A stretch of 5,881 bases of DNA from Actinomycetes bacterium (lineage in GTDB: Bacteria; Actinomycetota; Actinomycetes; Propionibacteriales; Propionibacteriaceae), in assembly GCA_023412435.1 (NCBI GenBank), contig JAEYNS010000288.1:1-5881 (forward strand), given 5' to 3'. This document shows, piece after piece, positions 1 through 5,881 of this stretch; positions within the stretch are counted from its first letter, which is position 1; every line of letters begins with the position of its first letter. Under the pieces are notes generated by a model. The model saw only the letters and a list, made by a program, of their open reading frames with translations, made no database searches and was not told the DNA's origin. The translations under genes and the position numbers were made by a program.

Positions 1-17
1 TGAGGCTCGGCCAACCC

Positions 18-47
18 CTGCCACGCCCGCCACGCTGCCGCTAGGGT
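18..47 (+). promoter_or_regulatory. possible promoter of the ion-channel gene
   Basis: TAGGGT at 42-47 fits the TANNNT actinobacterial -10 pattern. It would place a transcription start near 54, giving a leader of about 43 bases before the GTG at 97. The matching -35 region (CTGCCA at 18-23, 18-base spacer) is a poor match to TTGAC. The assignment rests on the -10 alone and is tentative. Confidence 0.25.
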
Positions 48-82
48 GCAGCCACCGGGTCCGCGGCTGGGGAGACGCGCCC

Positions 83-92
83 GGGAAGGGGG
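83..92 (+). promoter_or_regulatory. ribosome binding site fixing the channel start at GTG 97
   Basis: GGGAAGGGGG contains AAGGGGG, close to the Shine-Dalgarno consensus AAGGAGG, and ends 4 bases before the GTG at 97. The in-frame GTG at 46 has no comparable purine-rich site before it, so this element favours the downstream start. Confidence 0.6.
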
Positions 93-96
93 ACTC

Positions 97-1974
97 GTGG
101 AGACACCTGGCTTGCGGGATCGGCTGCGCTACGGCTTCGACAACTGGATGTCGCGCGGCACGGTCGCGATCATGGGCCTGCTCGGCCTGGCGACGATAGC
201 GTTCGTCTTCGTGGTGGCGGCGGTCGCCGTGCTGCTGGGGGTCTTCCCCGACGACGCCGACGACGGCGACTTCTGGGACATCGTGTGGGGCAACCTGATG
301 CGCACCCTCGACCCCGGGACCATGGGTGGCGACACCGGCTGGGGCTTCCGGTTGCTCATGCTGCTGGTCACCGTGGGTGGACTGGTCATCGTGGCGAGCC
401 TGATCGGCATCGTGTCGGCCGCCTTCGACGACAAGATGATCCAGCTTCGCAAGGGCCGCAGTCTCGTTGTCGAGACCGACCACACCCTGATCCTCGGCTG
501 GTCTCCGCAACTCTTCCTGATTGTCGAGGAGCTGTGCCTGGCGAACGCCTCCCGCAAGCGGGCCACCATCGTGATCCTCGCCGACCGGGACAAGGTCGAG
601 ATGGAGGAGGCGCTGCGTGAGCAGATTCCCGCCACCGGTCGCACAGTGGTCGTCTGCCGCAGTGGCGACCCGATGTCGCCGGCGGACATCCGGATCGCCA
701 ACCCGCTGGCCGCCCGGAGCGTGGTGATCCTCACCGGCGACGCGGCTGACCCGGACGCCGCCGTCATCAAGACCGCCCTCGCGCTCACCCACGCGCTTCC
801 CGACGGGGCCACCGGCGCCCGGATCGTGGCCGCCCTGGAGAAGCCCGCCAACCTGCACGCCGCCCAGACGGTGGGACGGCAGTCGGCGCAGTGGCTGCTC
901 GCCAGCAGTCTGATCCGGCGACTCACCGCCCAGACCTGCCGGCAGAGCGGGCTCAGCACCGTCTACTCCGAACTGCTCGACTTCGCCGGGGACGAGATCT
1001 ACTTCACCGACCAGCCCGCGCTGGTCGGCCGCACCTACCTCGACGCGCAGCTCGCGTTCGCCGACTCGGCGGTCATCGGCCTGATGCGCGACGGCGCTCA
1101 CGTGCTGAACCCGCCTCCCGATGCCACGGTGCAGGCCGGTGACCGGTTGATCGTGATCTCCGCCGATGACACCGGCATCGTGACGGCGCCGCCCGGTACT
1201 CCCGACCAGGCCGCGATCTCGCAGGCCACCCAGCCGCCATCGCGGCCGGAACGGACGCTGGTGCTCGGCTACAACGACGGGGTGCCCGAGCTCCTCCAGG
1301 AACTCGCCCGCTACACCCCTGCGGGTTCCTCAGTCAGCGTGGTGGCCGACCTCCCCGATCCCGGCATCGCCGAGCCCGAGGGGATGGCCGTCGACTTCCG
1401 GAGGGCGGACACCACCAGCCGGCGCCTCCTGGAGGCGCTCGACGTGACCGCCTACGACCACGTCATCGTCCTGGCCGAGGGCCACCACGCCGACCCGCAG
1501 GTGGCCGACGCCCGGACCCTCGTCACCTTGCTCCACCTGCGTGAGATGGCCGACCGGGCTGGCAGCCGTCTCAGTGTGGTGAGCGAGATGCGCGACGACA
1601 GAAACCGGGAACTCGCCGAGGTGACCCGGGCTGACGACTTCATCGTCAGCGACCGGCTGATCGGGCTGCTGCTGGCGCAGGTCAGCGAGAACCCCTCCCT
1701 GGCCGGCATCTTCGACACCCTGTTCAGCGGCGAGGGGTGCGAGATCTACCTGCGCCCGGCAGGGTTGTATGTCACCCCCGGCGCGGAGGTGGACTTCTAC
1801 ACGGTGGTGGCTGCGGCCGCAGCCAGGGGCGAGACCGCGCTGGGGTACCGGCTGGCCGCCGACGCCCGCTCCCGGAGCCGGGGCTACGGCGTCCACCTCA
1901 ACCCCGCCAAGCCCGAGAGGTTCCAGTTGGGCGAGGGCGACGCCGTGATCGTGCTGGCCGACGACGAGCGCTGA
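97..1974 (+). CDS. CASTOR/POLLUX-related putative ion channel (2 TM, double RCK)
   Basis: Predicted 625-residue membrane channel for a cation, with large cytoplasmic regulatory domains. Visible parts: a short cytoplasmic N-terminus with the RLRYGFDNWMSRGT motif (about 9-22); TM1 (about 22-49); an acidic extracellular turn; a pore-loop region with LDPGTMGGDTGW (71-82); and TM2 (about 84-110). A first Rossmann-like RCK lobe starts at TLILGWS (130-136), followed by a TrkA-C-like beta region (about 295-356). A second Rossmann lobe starts at TLVLGYNDG (387-395), with a second C-terminal beta lobe (about 545-622). In both lobes the canonical GxGxxG loop is degenerate, as in plant CASTOR/POLLUX relatives. 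The pore lacks a TVGYG-type K+ filter, so selectivity cannot be read from the sequence. The start is GTG 97 because of the upstream ribosome site and because the family N-terminus begins there; an in-frame GTG at 46 would add 17 non-family residues. The gene converges on the DUF2510 gene and appears to be monocistronic. Family assignment is confident; ion specificity and physiological role are unknown. Confidence 0.85.
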   Translation: METPGLRDRLRYGFDNWMSRGTVAIMGLLGLATIAFVFVVAAVAVLLGVFPDDADDGDFWDIVWGNLMRTLDPGTMGGDTGWGFRLLMLLVTVGGLVIVASLIGIVSAAFDDKMIQLRKGRSLVVETDHTLILGWSPQLFLIVEELCLANASRKRATIVILADRDKVEMEEALREQIPATGRTVVVCRSGDPMSPADIRIANPLAARSVVILTGDAADPDAAVIKTALALTHALPDGATGARIVAALEKPANLHAAQTVGRQSAQWLLASSLIRRLTAQTCRQSGLSTVYSELLDFAGDEIYFTDQPALVGRTYLDAQLAFADSAVIGLMRDGAHVLNPPPDATVQAGDRLIVISADDTGIVTAPPGTPDQAAISQATQPPSRPERTLVLGYNDGVPELLQELARYTPAGSSVSVVADLPDPGIAEPEGMAVDFRRADTTSRRLLEALDVTAYDHVIVLAEGHHADPQVADARTLVTLLHLREMADRAGSRLSVVSEMRDDRNRELAEVTRADDFIVSDRLIGLLLAQVSENPSLAGIFDTLFSGEGCEIYLRPAGLYVTPGAEVDFYTVVAAAAARGETALGYRLAADARSRSRGYGVHLNPAKPERFQLGEGDAVIVLADDER

Positions 1975-1996
1975 CCAGCCGGACCCGGCCCCGCTC
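1966..1996. terminator. possible bidirectional hairpin at the convergent gene ends
   Basis: Outer arms GAGCG (1966-1970) and CGCTC (1992-1996) flank an inner stem GCCG (1978-1981) / CGGC (1986-1989) with a four-base loop. The structure spans the 20-base gap between two convergent genes and overlaps both ends. No T-tract follows on either strand, so it is at best a non-canonical terminator. In DNA this GC-rich, a chance match is quite possible. Confidence 0.28.
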
Positions 1997-2858
1997 AGGC
2001 GTCCACTGTCAGGTTCTCCAGCACCTGACGGGCGTCGTCGACCAGTTCGGGCACGGTGTCGGGGATCGACGCGTAGTACAGGGAGGCCGACTCGGGACCG
2101 GTGTCCACGATCACCACGATCGCGAGTTCGCCCTTGGTCTGCAGGTTCGGGATGTCGAAGCTGAGGTGCGACTCCACCATCCAGGCGTCGTGGCCGTCGA
2201 CGGTGATCGCCTTCGACACCAGGTCGTCGCGCGCGACGACGGCATCGGCGTAGAACCTGCCGACGACGCACTTCATCACGATCTCCGAGCCCTCCTTCGG
2301 GCTGAAGAAGCCGTCACCGGCGACCAGTTCGGCGACCAGCACAGACGCCACCCAGCTCGCGTCGAGGTCGTAGTTGGGCTCGACGGTCACCGACTGCTGG
2401 GCCACGTCACGGGCGAACGGCACCCGGTTGTCGCCGTACACCTCGCTCCAGGGCGAGCCGAGCATCGGATAGGAGATCTTGCCGCCGTGGACCCGGCCGT
2501 CGTTGTGCTGCGGCGGGGGATCGGTGCTCTGCGTGGGGTCGAGGGCCGGGCAGACGTTCTGGGTGGGGTTGCCGCCGGGTGAGGCGGTGGGCTGGGTCGG
2601 GGTGACCACCCGGCCGACAGCCTGGGTGACGAAGTAGATCACGACGACCAGCACCAGCAGCGCCGCGATGCCGCCGATCCACCAGCCGACCTTCGGCCGC
2701 TGTGGCTCGATACTGGGGGGGCCCTGGGTGGCGGGGCCACCGGGCGGCGGGGTCGCCGCCGGGTTGGCGGTGATCGCCGACGTCCACTCGGTGCCTGTCC
2801 AATACCGGTACATTCCCGGCTGCCTGCCGGGATCCGGATACCACCCTGCGCCACTCAC
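1995..2858 (-). CDS. DUF2510 domain single-pass membrane protein, function unknown
   Basis: A 287-residue protein. Residues 5-26 form a clear DUF2510 motif, GWYPDP followed by RYWTGTEWT, a small cytoplasmic module common at the N-terminus of actinobacterial membrane proteins and of unknown function. A Pro/Gly/Thr-rich linker follows (about 32-56), then one TM helix (about 58-80), a second low-complexity Pro/Thr/Gly stretch (about 85-120), and a folded C-terminal domain (about 125-287) predicted to be outside the membrane. This domain has two cysteines in the exported part (C103, C197) that could form a disulfide. Its end (DGHDAW near 221, VVIVDTG near 248, then YYASIPD and a final helix) resembles PsbP/Mog1-like exported domains of actinobacteria; that is an inference. 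The GTG start is set by the DUF2510 motif, which begins four residues later. No Shine-Dalgarno sequence is visible; a -10 element lies six bases upstream, suggesting a leaderless mRNA. It follows pstB in the same direction after 97 bases, but probably has its own promoter. Confidence 0.85.
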   Translation of the reverse strand: MSGAGWYPDPGRQPGMYRYWTGTEWTSAITANPAATPPPGGPATQGPPSIEPQRPKVGWWIGGIAALLVLVVVIYFVTQAVGRVVTPTQPTASPGGNPTQNVCPALDPTQSTDPPPQHNDGRVHGGKISYPMLGSPWSEVYGDNRVPFARDVAQQSVTVEPNYDLDASWVASVLVAELVAGDGFFSPKEGSEIVMKCVVGRFYADAVVARDDLVSKAITVDGHDAWMVESHLSFDIPNLQTKGELAIVVIVDTGPESASLYYASIPDTVPELVDDARQVLENLTVDA

Positions 2859-2864
2859 GCGTGC

Positions 2865-2892
2865 AGTCTAGTTGGGCGGAGGAACCGGTCCG
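2865..2892 (-). promoter_or_regulatory. putative promoter of the DUF2510 gene (leaderless start)
   Basis: On the minus strand TAGACT (2870-2865) matches the TANNNT -10 pattern and ends six bases before the GTG at 2858, so transcription would begin at or next to the start codon. A weak -35, CGGACC (2892-2887), lies 16 bases upstream and keeps the GAC core. The absence of a Shine-Dalgarno sequence before this gene is consistent with leaderless translation, which is common in Actinobacteria. Confidence 0.4.
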
Positions 2893-2906
2893 GGGCGGCA
2901 GTACAG

Positions 2907-2951
2907 CCCGTCGCCAGGCCCTTGACGGGAGCGCGGATCGGCGGTGCCGCG
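2907..2951 (-). terminator. two weak hairpins after pstB, possible operon end
   Basis: The gap after pstB holds two small inverted repeats. The first, nearest the pstB stop, is CGCGG/CCGCG (2932-2936 with 2947-2951, ten-base loop). The second is CCCGTC/GACGGG (2907-2912 with 2924-2929, eleven-base loop). Neither is followed by a T-run on the minus strand. They could end or stabilise the pst transcript before the separate downstream promoter, but short GC stems are expected by chance here. Confidence 0.25.
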
Positions 2952-2957
2952 GGCGAC

Positions 2958-3737
2958 TCAGCCGAACCGGCCGGAGATGTAGTCCTCGGTCGCCTTCACG
3001 TCGGGGGTGGAGAAGATCTTGTCGGTGGGTCCGACCTCGATCAGCCGCCCCGGGGCTCCGGTGCCGGCGATGTTGAAGAACGCTGTGGTGTCGGAGACCC
3101 GGGCTGCCTGCTGCATGTTGTGGGTGACGATCACCACCGTGTAGGTCTCCTTCAGCTCGTGGATCAGGTCCTCGATCGCCAGCGTGGAGATCGGGTCGAG
3201 CGCCGAGCAGGGCTCGTCCATCAGGATCACCTCGGGCTGCATGGCGATCGCCCGGGCTATGCACAACCGCTGCTGCTGGCCGCCGGACAGCCCCGACCCG
3301 GGCAGGTCGAGCCGGTTCTTGACCTCCTCCCACAGGTTGGCGCCGCGCAGCGCCCGTTCGGCCAGTTCGTCCTTCTCCTTCTGGGGCATTCGGGAGTTGT
3401 TCAGGGTGATCCCGGCCAGGACGTTCTCCTTGATCGACATGGTCGGGAACGGGTTGGGCCGCTGGAAGACCATGCCTATCTGGCGGCGCACCCGCACCGG
3501 GTCCACCCCGGCGCCGTAGAGGTTCTCACCGTCGAGCAGGACCTCGCCCTCGACGTAGGCGCCGTTGATCACCTCGTGCATCCGGTTCAGGGTGCGCAGG
3601 AAGGTCGACTTGCCGCAGCCGGACGGGCCGATGAACGCGGTGACCGAGGACGGCTCGATGGTCATCGTCACCTCCTCGACGGCCTTGAACTTGCCGTAGT
3701 AGACGTTCAGGTCGGTGATGTCGATGCGTTTGGTCAT
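2958..3737 (-). CDS. pstB: phosphate ABC transporter ATP-binding protein PstB
   Basis: ATPase subunit of the high-affinity phosphate importer. It sits on the cytoplasmic face of PstC/PstA and powers phosphate uptake by ATP hydrolysis. It has 259 residues, the usual family length. All ABC motifs are intact: Walker [10 protein letters not shown] (37-45), Q-loop FQRPNPFP (91-98, Q92), signature LSGGQQQR (150-157), Walker B ILMDEP (171-176), D-loop SALD (178-181) and the switch histidine in VTHNMQQA (H206). The PNPFP after the Q-loop and the [20 protein letters not shown] stretch are hallmarks of PstB rather than other ABC ATPases. The ATG at 3737 is preceded by AAGGAA (3748-3743) at five-base spacing, and the protein begins with the expected [15 protein letters not shown]. 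The reading frame stays open far upstream, but that part lies antiparallel in frame over pstA and is not coding. It begins 14 bases after the pstA stop, so it is co-transcribed with pstCA. Confidence 0.97.
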   Translation of the reverse strand: MTKRIDITDLNVYYGKFKAVEEVTMTIEPSSVTAFIGPSGCGKSTFLRTLNRMHEVINGAYVEGEVLLDGENLYGAGVDPVRVRRQIGMVFQRPNPFPTMSIKENVLAGITLNNSRMPQKEKDELAERALRGANLWEEVKNRLDLPGSGLSGGQQQRLCIARAIAMQPEVILMDEPCSALDPISTLAIEDLIHELKETYTVVIVTHNMQQAARVSDTTAFFNIAGTGAPGRLIEVGPTDKIFSTPDVKATEDYISGRFG

Positions 3738-3751
3738 GTTCTTTCCTTGGT

Positions 3752-4819
3752 TCAGCGGCCGCGGCGGGGAGCGAAGCGGGCGGCGATCAGGCGTCCGACG
3801 AGGTTGAGCGCCATGACGAGCAGGATCAGGGTGAGGGCGCCGGCCCAGGCCCGGTCCCAGTACGGCTGGGCGACGACGCCGGGATGCGCGTAGGAGTCCC
3901 AGACGAACACCGGCAGGGTCATCATCGGGTTCTGGAAGGGGTCGTTGTTGAGGCTGGCTGTGAACCCGGCGACGATCATCAGCGGGGCGGTCTCGCCGAC
4001 CACCCGCGCGATCGACAAGATGATTCCCGAGACCAGGCCCGCGATCGAGGTCGGGATGACGATCCTCACCACCGTCTTCCACTTCGGGACGCCCAGGGCG
4101 TAGGCGGCCTCGCGGAGCTCGTTGGGCACCAACCGGAGCAGTTCCTCGCAGGAGCGCACCACGACGGGGATCATCAGCACCGACAGCGCCACCGAACCGG
4201 CGAACCCGAAGACCGACCCGGGCCCGAAGAGCATCGCCATCAGCGAGTACGCGAACAGCCCCGCCACAATCGAGGGGACGCCGGTCATCACATCGACGAA
4301 GAAGGTGATCGCCTTCGACAGCCGGTTGCCGGAGGCGTACTCGGCGAGATAGATCGCGGTGAACAGCCCGATCGGCACCGAGATCGCCATGGCGAGCCCG
4401 GTGACCCACAAGGTGCCGGCGATCGCGTGGGCGGCGCCGCCACCCTCACCGACGACGTTGCGCATCGAGTAGGTGAAGAACTGCAGGTCGAGCCGGGCCG
4501 TGCCCTGGCTGATGACCTCCCACAGCAGCGACCCGAGCGGCAGCAGCGCCAGGCCGAAGGCGCCGGCCACCAGGTGGCGGGCGCGCCGGTCGGCGGCCTG
4601 CCGTGAGCCCTCGACCACCCGGGTCACGACCTCCATCACGACCAGGAAGACGGCGAAGGCGACGGCGAGGATGGCGACGAGGTTCGGCGGCGCAAGGAAC
4701 AGATCGGCCACCGCGTAGCCGACCACCAGTGAGCCGGCCAGCGCCGACGGGGTGGTCCAGCGGGGCAGCATGCCCGAGGTGAGGCCGGGGCCGGCGGCAC
4801 GCAGCGACGGGGCGGTCAT
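3752..4819 (-). CDS. pstA: phosphate ABC transporter permease PstA
   Basis: One of the two membrane subunits that form the phosphate translocation path; it pairs with PstC and docks on PstB. It has 355 residues, longer than the enterobacterial protein because of an N-terminal extension with two additional hydrophobic segments (about 27-65), usual for actinobacterial PstA. The core begins near 84 and includes the signature stretch [20 protein letters not shown] (114-133), the helix around [16 protein letters not shown] (173-188), the ATPase-coupling EAA loop EAAYALG (237-243), and the conserved ARVVGET motif (271-277) in a late membrane helix. The final TM is about 326-346. The ATG at 4819 overlaps the pstC stop by one base (TGATG) and has only a poor Shine-Dalgarno sequence. 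This suggests translational coupling, with PstA made by ribosomes finishing PstC. The frame is open upstream of this start, but that part overlaps pstC out of frame and does not resemble protein. Confidence 0.96.
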   Translation of the reverse strand: MTAPSLRAAGPGLTSGMLPRWTTPSALAGSLVVGYAVADLFLAPPNLVAILAVAFAVFLVVMEVVTRVVEGSRQAADRRARHLVAGAFGLALLPLGSLLWEVISQGTARLDLQFFTYSMRNVVGEGGGAAHAIAGTLWVTGLAMAISVPIGLFTAIYLAEYASGNRLSKAITFFVDVMTGVPSIVAGLFAYSLMAMLFGPGSVFGFAGSVALSVLMIPVVVRSCEELLRLVPNELREAAYALGVPKWKTVVRIVIPTSIAGLVSGIILSIARVVGETAPLMIVAGFTASLNNDPFQNPMMTLPVFVWDSYAHPGVVAQPYWDRAWAGALTLILLVMALNLVGRLIAARFAPRRGR

Positions 4820-5820
4820 CAGTTGGCCCCGGAGTACTCGGCCCGCCGGGCGACGATCCAGCGGGCGAACATGTTCACCCCGAGGGTGATGACGAACAGC
4901 ACAAGGCCGGCCGCGATCAACTGGTTCACCTTCAGTCCGAACGCCTCGGGGAAGTTCAGCGCGATCGTGGCGGCGATGGTGTTGGGATTGTCCGAGGTGA
5001 GGACCTCGAAGGTGATGTTGCGTCCGCCGGACATCACCATGGCGACCGCCATCGTCTCGCCCAGCGCCCGGCCCAGTCCCAGCATCACGGCGGCGATGAT
5101 GCCGGGACGGCCGAACGGCAGGACGGTCATCTTCACCATCTCCCAGCGGGTGGCGCCGAGGGCGAGGGCTGCCTCCTCGTGCAGCCGCGGGGTCTGCAGG
5201 AAGACCTCCCGGCACAGCGAGGTGATGATCGGCAGCACCATGACGGCCAGCACGATGGCGGCGGTCAGGATCGTCCGGCCGGTGCCGGACACCTGGCCGG
5301 AGAAGAGCGGGAACCACCCGAGGTTGGCGTTCAGCCAGCTCCACAGCGGTCGGATCGCAGGGGCGAGGGTGAGCGAACCCCACAGCCCGAAGACCACCGA
5401 CGGGACGGCGGCCAGCAGGTCGATCAGGTAGCCGAGCGGCTGTGCCAGCCGGCGCGGGGCGTAATGGGAGATGAACAGCGCGATCCCGATCGCCACCGGC
5501 ACCGCCATGGCGAGCGCGAGGACGGCTGCCCACAGCGTGCCGAAGGCGTAGGGGAGAACCCACTCGACGAACGGGCCGTAGCCCTGCTCGGCGATCACCT
5601 GCGAGGAGGCGGTCAGCGCGGGGGAGCCCTGGGCGATCAGGAAGGCGGCGACCAGGGCGAGGACGACGAGGATCGTGACCCCCGCAGCGGTGGCGGCGCC
5701 GCGGAACACCGAGTCGCCGATCCGGTGCCGGTCAGGCCCGGCCGTGGGCGGCCGATTCACCGGTTCCTGGTCGTCGGGTGGGACGGCCAGCTCGCGCGGA
5801 CCGGAGTGGGTCATCGACAT
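4819..5820 (-). CDS. pstC: phosphate ABC transporter permease PstC
   Basis: Second membrane subunit of the phosphate importer, partner of PstA. It has 333 residues: a hydrophilic, proline-rich cytoplasmic N-terminus (1-40), then six predicted TM helices (about 44-64, 93-119, 131-153, 183-205, 239-263, 299-321). Family motifs are YLIDLLAAVPSVVFGLWG (131-148), the EAA loop EEAALALGATRWEM (215-228) contacting PstB, and GLGRALGETMAVAMV (248-262), with the conserved Arg and Glu of the PstC transport path. The ATG at 5820 is chosen over the one at 5814 because a GAGGAAG-type ribosome site (5830-5825) is well spaced for it. The order pstC-pstA-pstB is standard and implies that pstS lies just beyond the right edge of the window. 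Phosphate-starvation control would be expected at the pstS promoter, outside this sequence. Confidence 0.96.
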   Translation of the reverse strand: MSMTHSGPRELAVPPDDQEPVNRPPTAGPDRHRIGDSVFRGAATAAGVTILVVLALVAAFLIAQGSPALTASSQVIAEQGYGPFVEWVLPYAFGTLWAAVLALAMAVPVAIGIALFISHYAPRRLAQPLGYLIDLLAAVPSVVFGLWGSLTLAPAIRPLWSWLNANLGWFPLFSGQVSGTGRTILTAAIVLAVMVLPIITSLCREVFLQTPRLHEEAALALGATRWEMVKMTVLPFGRPGIIAAVMLGLGRALGETMAVAMVMSGGRNITFEVLTSDNPNTIAATIALNFPEAFGLKVNQLIAAGLVLFVITLGVNMFARWIVARRAEYSGAN

Positions 5821-5842
5821 TGGCTTCCTCTTGGCGTGGCGC

Positions 5843-5881
5843 CGGGACCGACAACGCGGCGACGGCGGGACGGCTGTCCCG
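5843..5881 (-). promoter_or_regulatory. strong hairpin in the leader upstream of pstC
   Basis: A perfect six-base stem, CGGGAC (5866-5871) with GTCCCG (5876-5881) and a four-base loop, sits at the window edge, about 45 bases before the pstC start. A further CGGGAC at 5843-5848 could pair with the same 5876-5881 arm instead. No T-tract follows on the minus strand. In many pst operons a hairpin between pstS and pstC protects or ends an abundant pstS mRNA; that role here is inferred, since pstS itself is not visible. Confidence 0.45.

Noticed and set aside
46..96. N-terminal extension of the ion-channel gene from GTG 46
   Set aside because: The added 17 residues are Pro/Arg/Gly-rich and unlike the family N-terminus, while GTG 97 has a good ribosome site and begins directly before the conserved RLRYGFDN region.
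129..959. 276-codon open frame antisense to the ion-channel gene
   Set aside because: Its translation is Ser/Arg/Thr-rich low-complexity text with no domain, typical of a shadow frame opposite a high-GC gene whose coding is clear on the other strand.
1330..2582. Open frames crossing the junction between the channel and DUF2510 genes on both strands
   Set aside because: They span two well-supported genes in wrong frames and have low-complexity translations with no domain.
2958..4409. 483-codon version of the pstB frame
   Set aside because: Only the last 259 codons show the ABC ATPase. The upstream part is Arg/Asp-rich nonsense overlapping pstA, and ATG 3737 has a proper ribosome site.
2922..4606. 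Long plus-strand open frames opposite pstB and pstA
   Set aside because: The translations are rich in His, Asp, Gly and Arg with no recognisable motif; they lie over strongly conserved minus-strand genes and are by-products of GC-biased codon use.
3752..5563. 603-codon open frame suggesting a PstC-PstA fusion or larger PstA
   Set aside because: The upstream part is in a different frame from pstC and reads as Arg/Pro-rich shadow sequence; the real PstA begins at ATG 4819.
1..5881. Search for CRISPR arrays, insertion sequences, tRNA/rRNA genes, attachment sites and defence genes
   Set aside because: No direct-repeat array, transposase, cloverleaf or rRNA-like stretch was seen by eye; the window is almost entirely filled by five conserved-looking genes.

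Overview
The window is high-GC DNA that reads as an actinobacterial chromosome. The grounds are strong G/C preference at third codon positions, GTG starts, a DUF2510 protein (a domain almost confined to Actinobacteria), a CASTOR/POLLUX-type bacterial ion channel, and a PstA with the extended N-terminus usual in that phylum. A finer placement, for example in Propionibacteriales, would be a guess.

Layout: positions 97-1974 on the + strand encode a two-TM, double-RCK putative ion channel. It converges, with a 20-base gap, on a minus-strand block that fills the rest of the window. Read in the direction of transcription, that block is pstC (5820-4819), pstA (4819-3752), pstB (3737-2958), and then, after a 97-base gap, a DUF2510 single-pass membrane protein (2858-1995). 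pstC and pstA overlap by one base, and pstA and pstB are 14 bases apart, so pstCAB is a tight operon. The phosphate-binding protein gene pstS is not in the window and is expected just beyond its right edge. No phoU is present inside the window.

How the genes work together: PstC and PstA form the membrane channel and PstB is the ATPase of the high-affinity phosphate importer, which would be fed by an extracellular PstS. The DUF2510 protein appears to have its own leaderless promoter and is probably not an obligate part of the transporter. The CASTOR/POLLUX-like channel is convergent and separately transcribed, and nothing in the sequence links it to phosphate uptake.

Most of this is ordinary conserved gene content, and I do not see a convincing undescribed system. 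The items most worth a second look are a perfect hairpin with a competing third arm upstream of pstC, the apparent leaderless start and G7 tract of the DUF2510 gene, and the degenerate nucleotide-binding loops and unusual pore of the channel.
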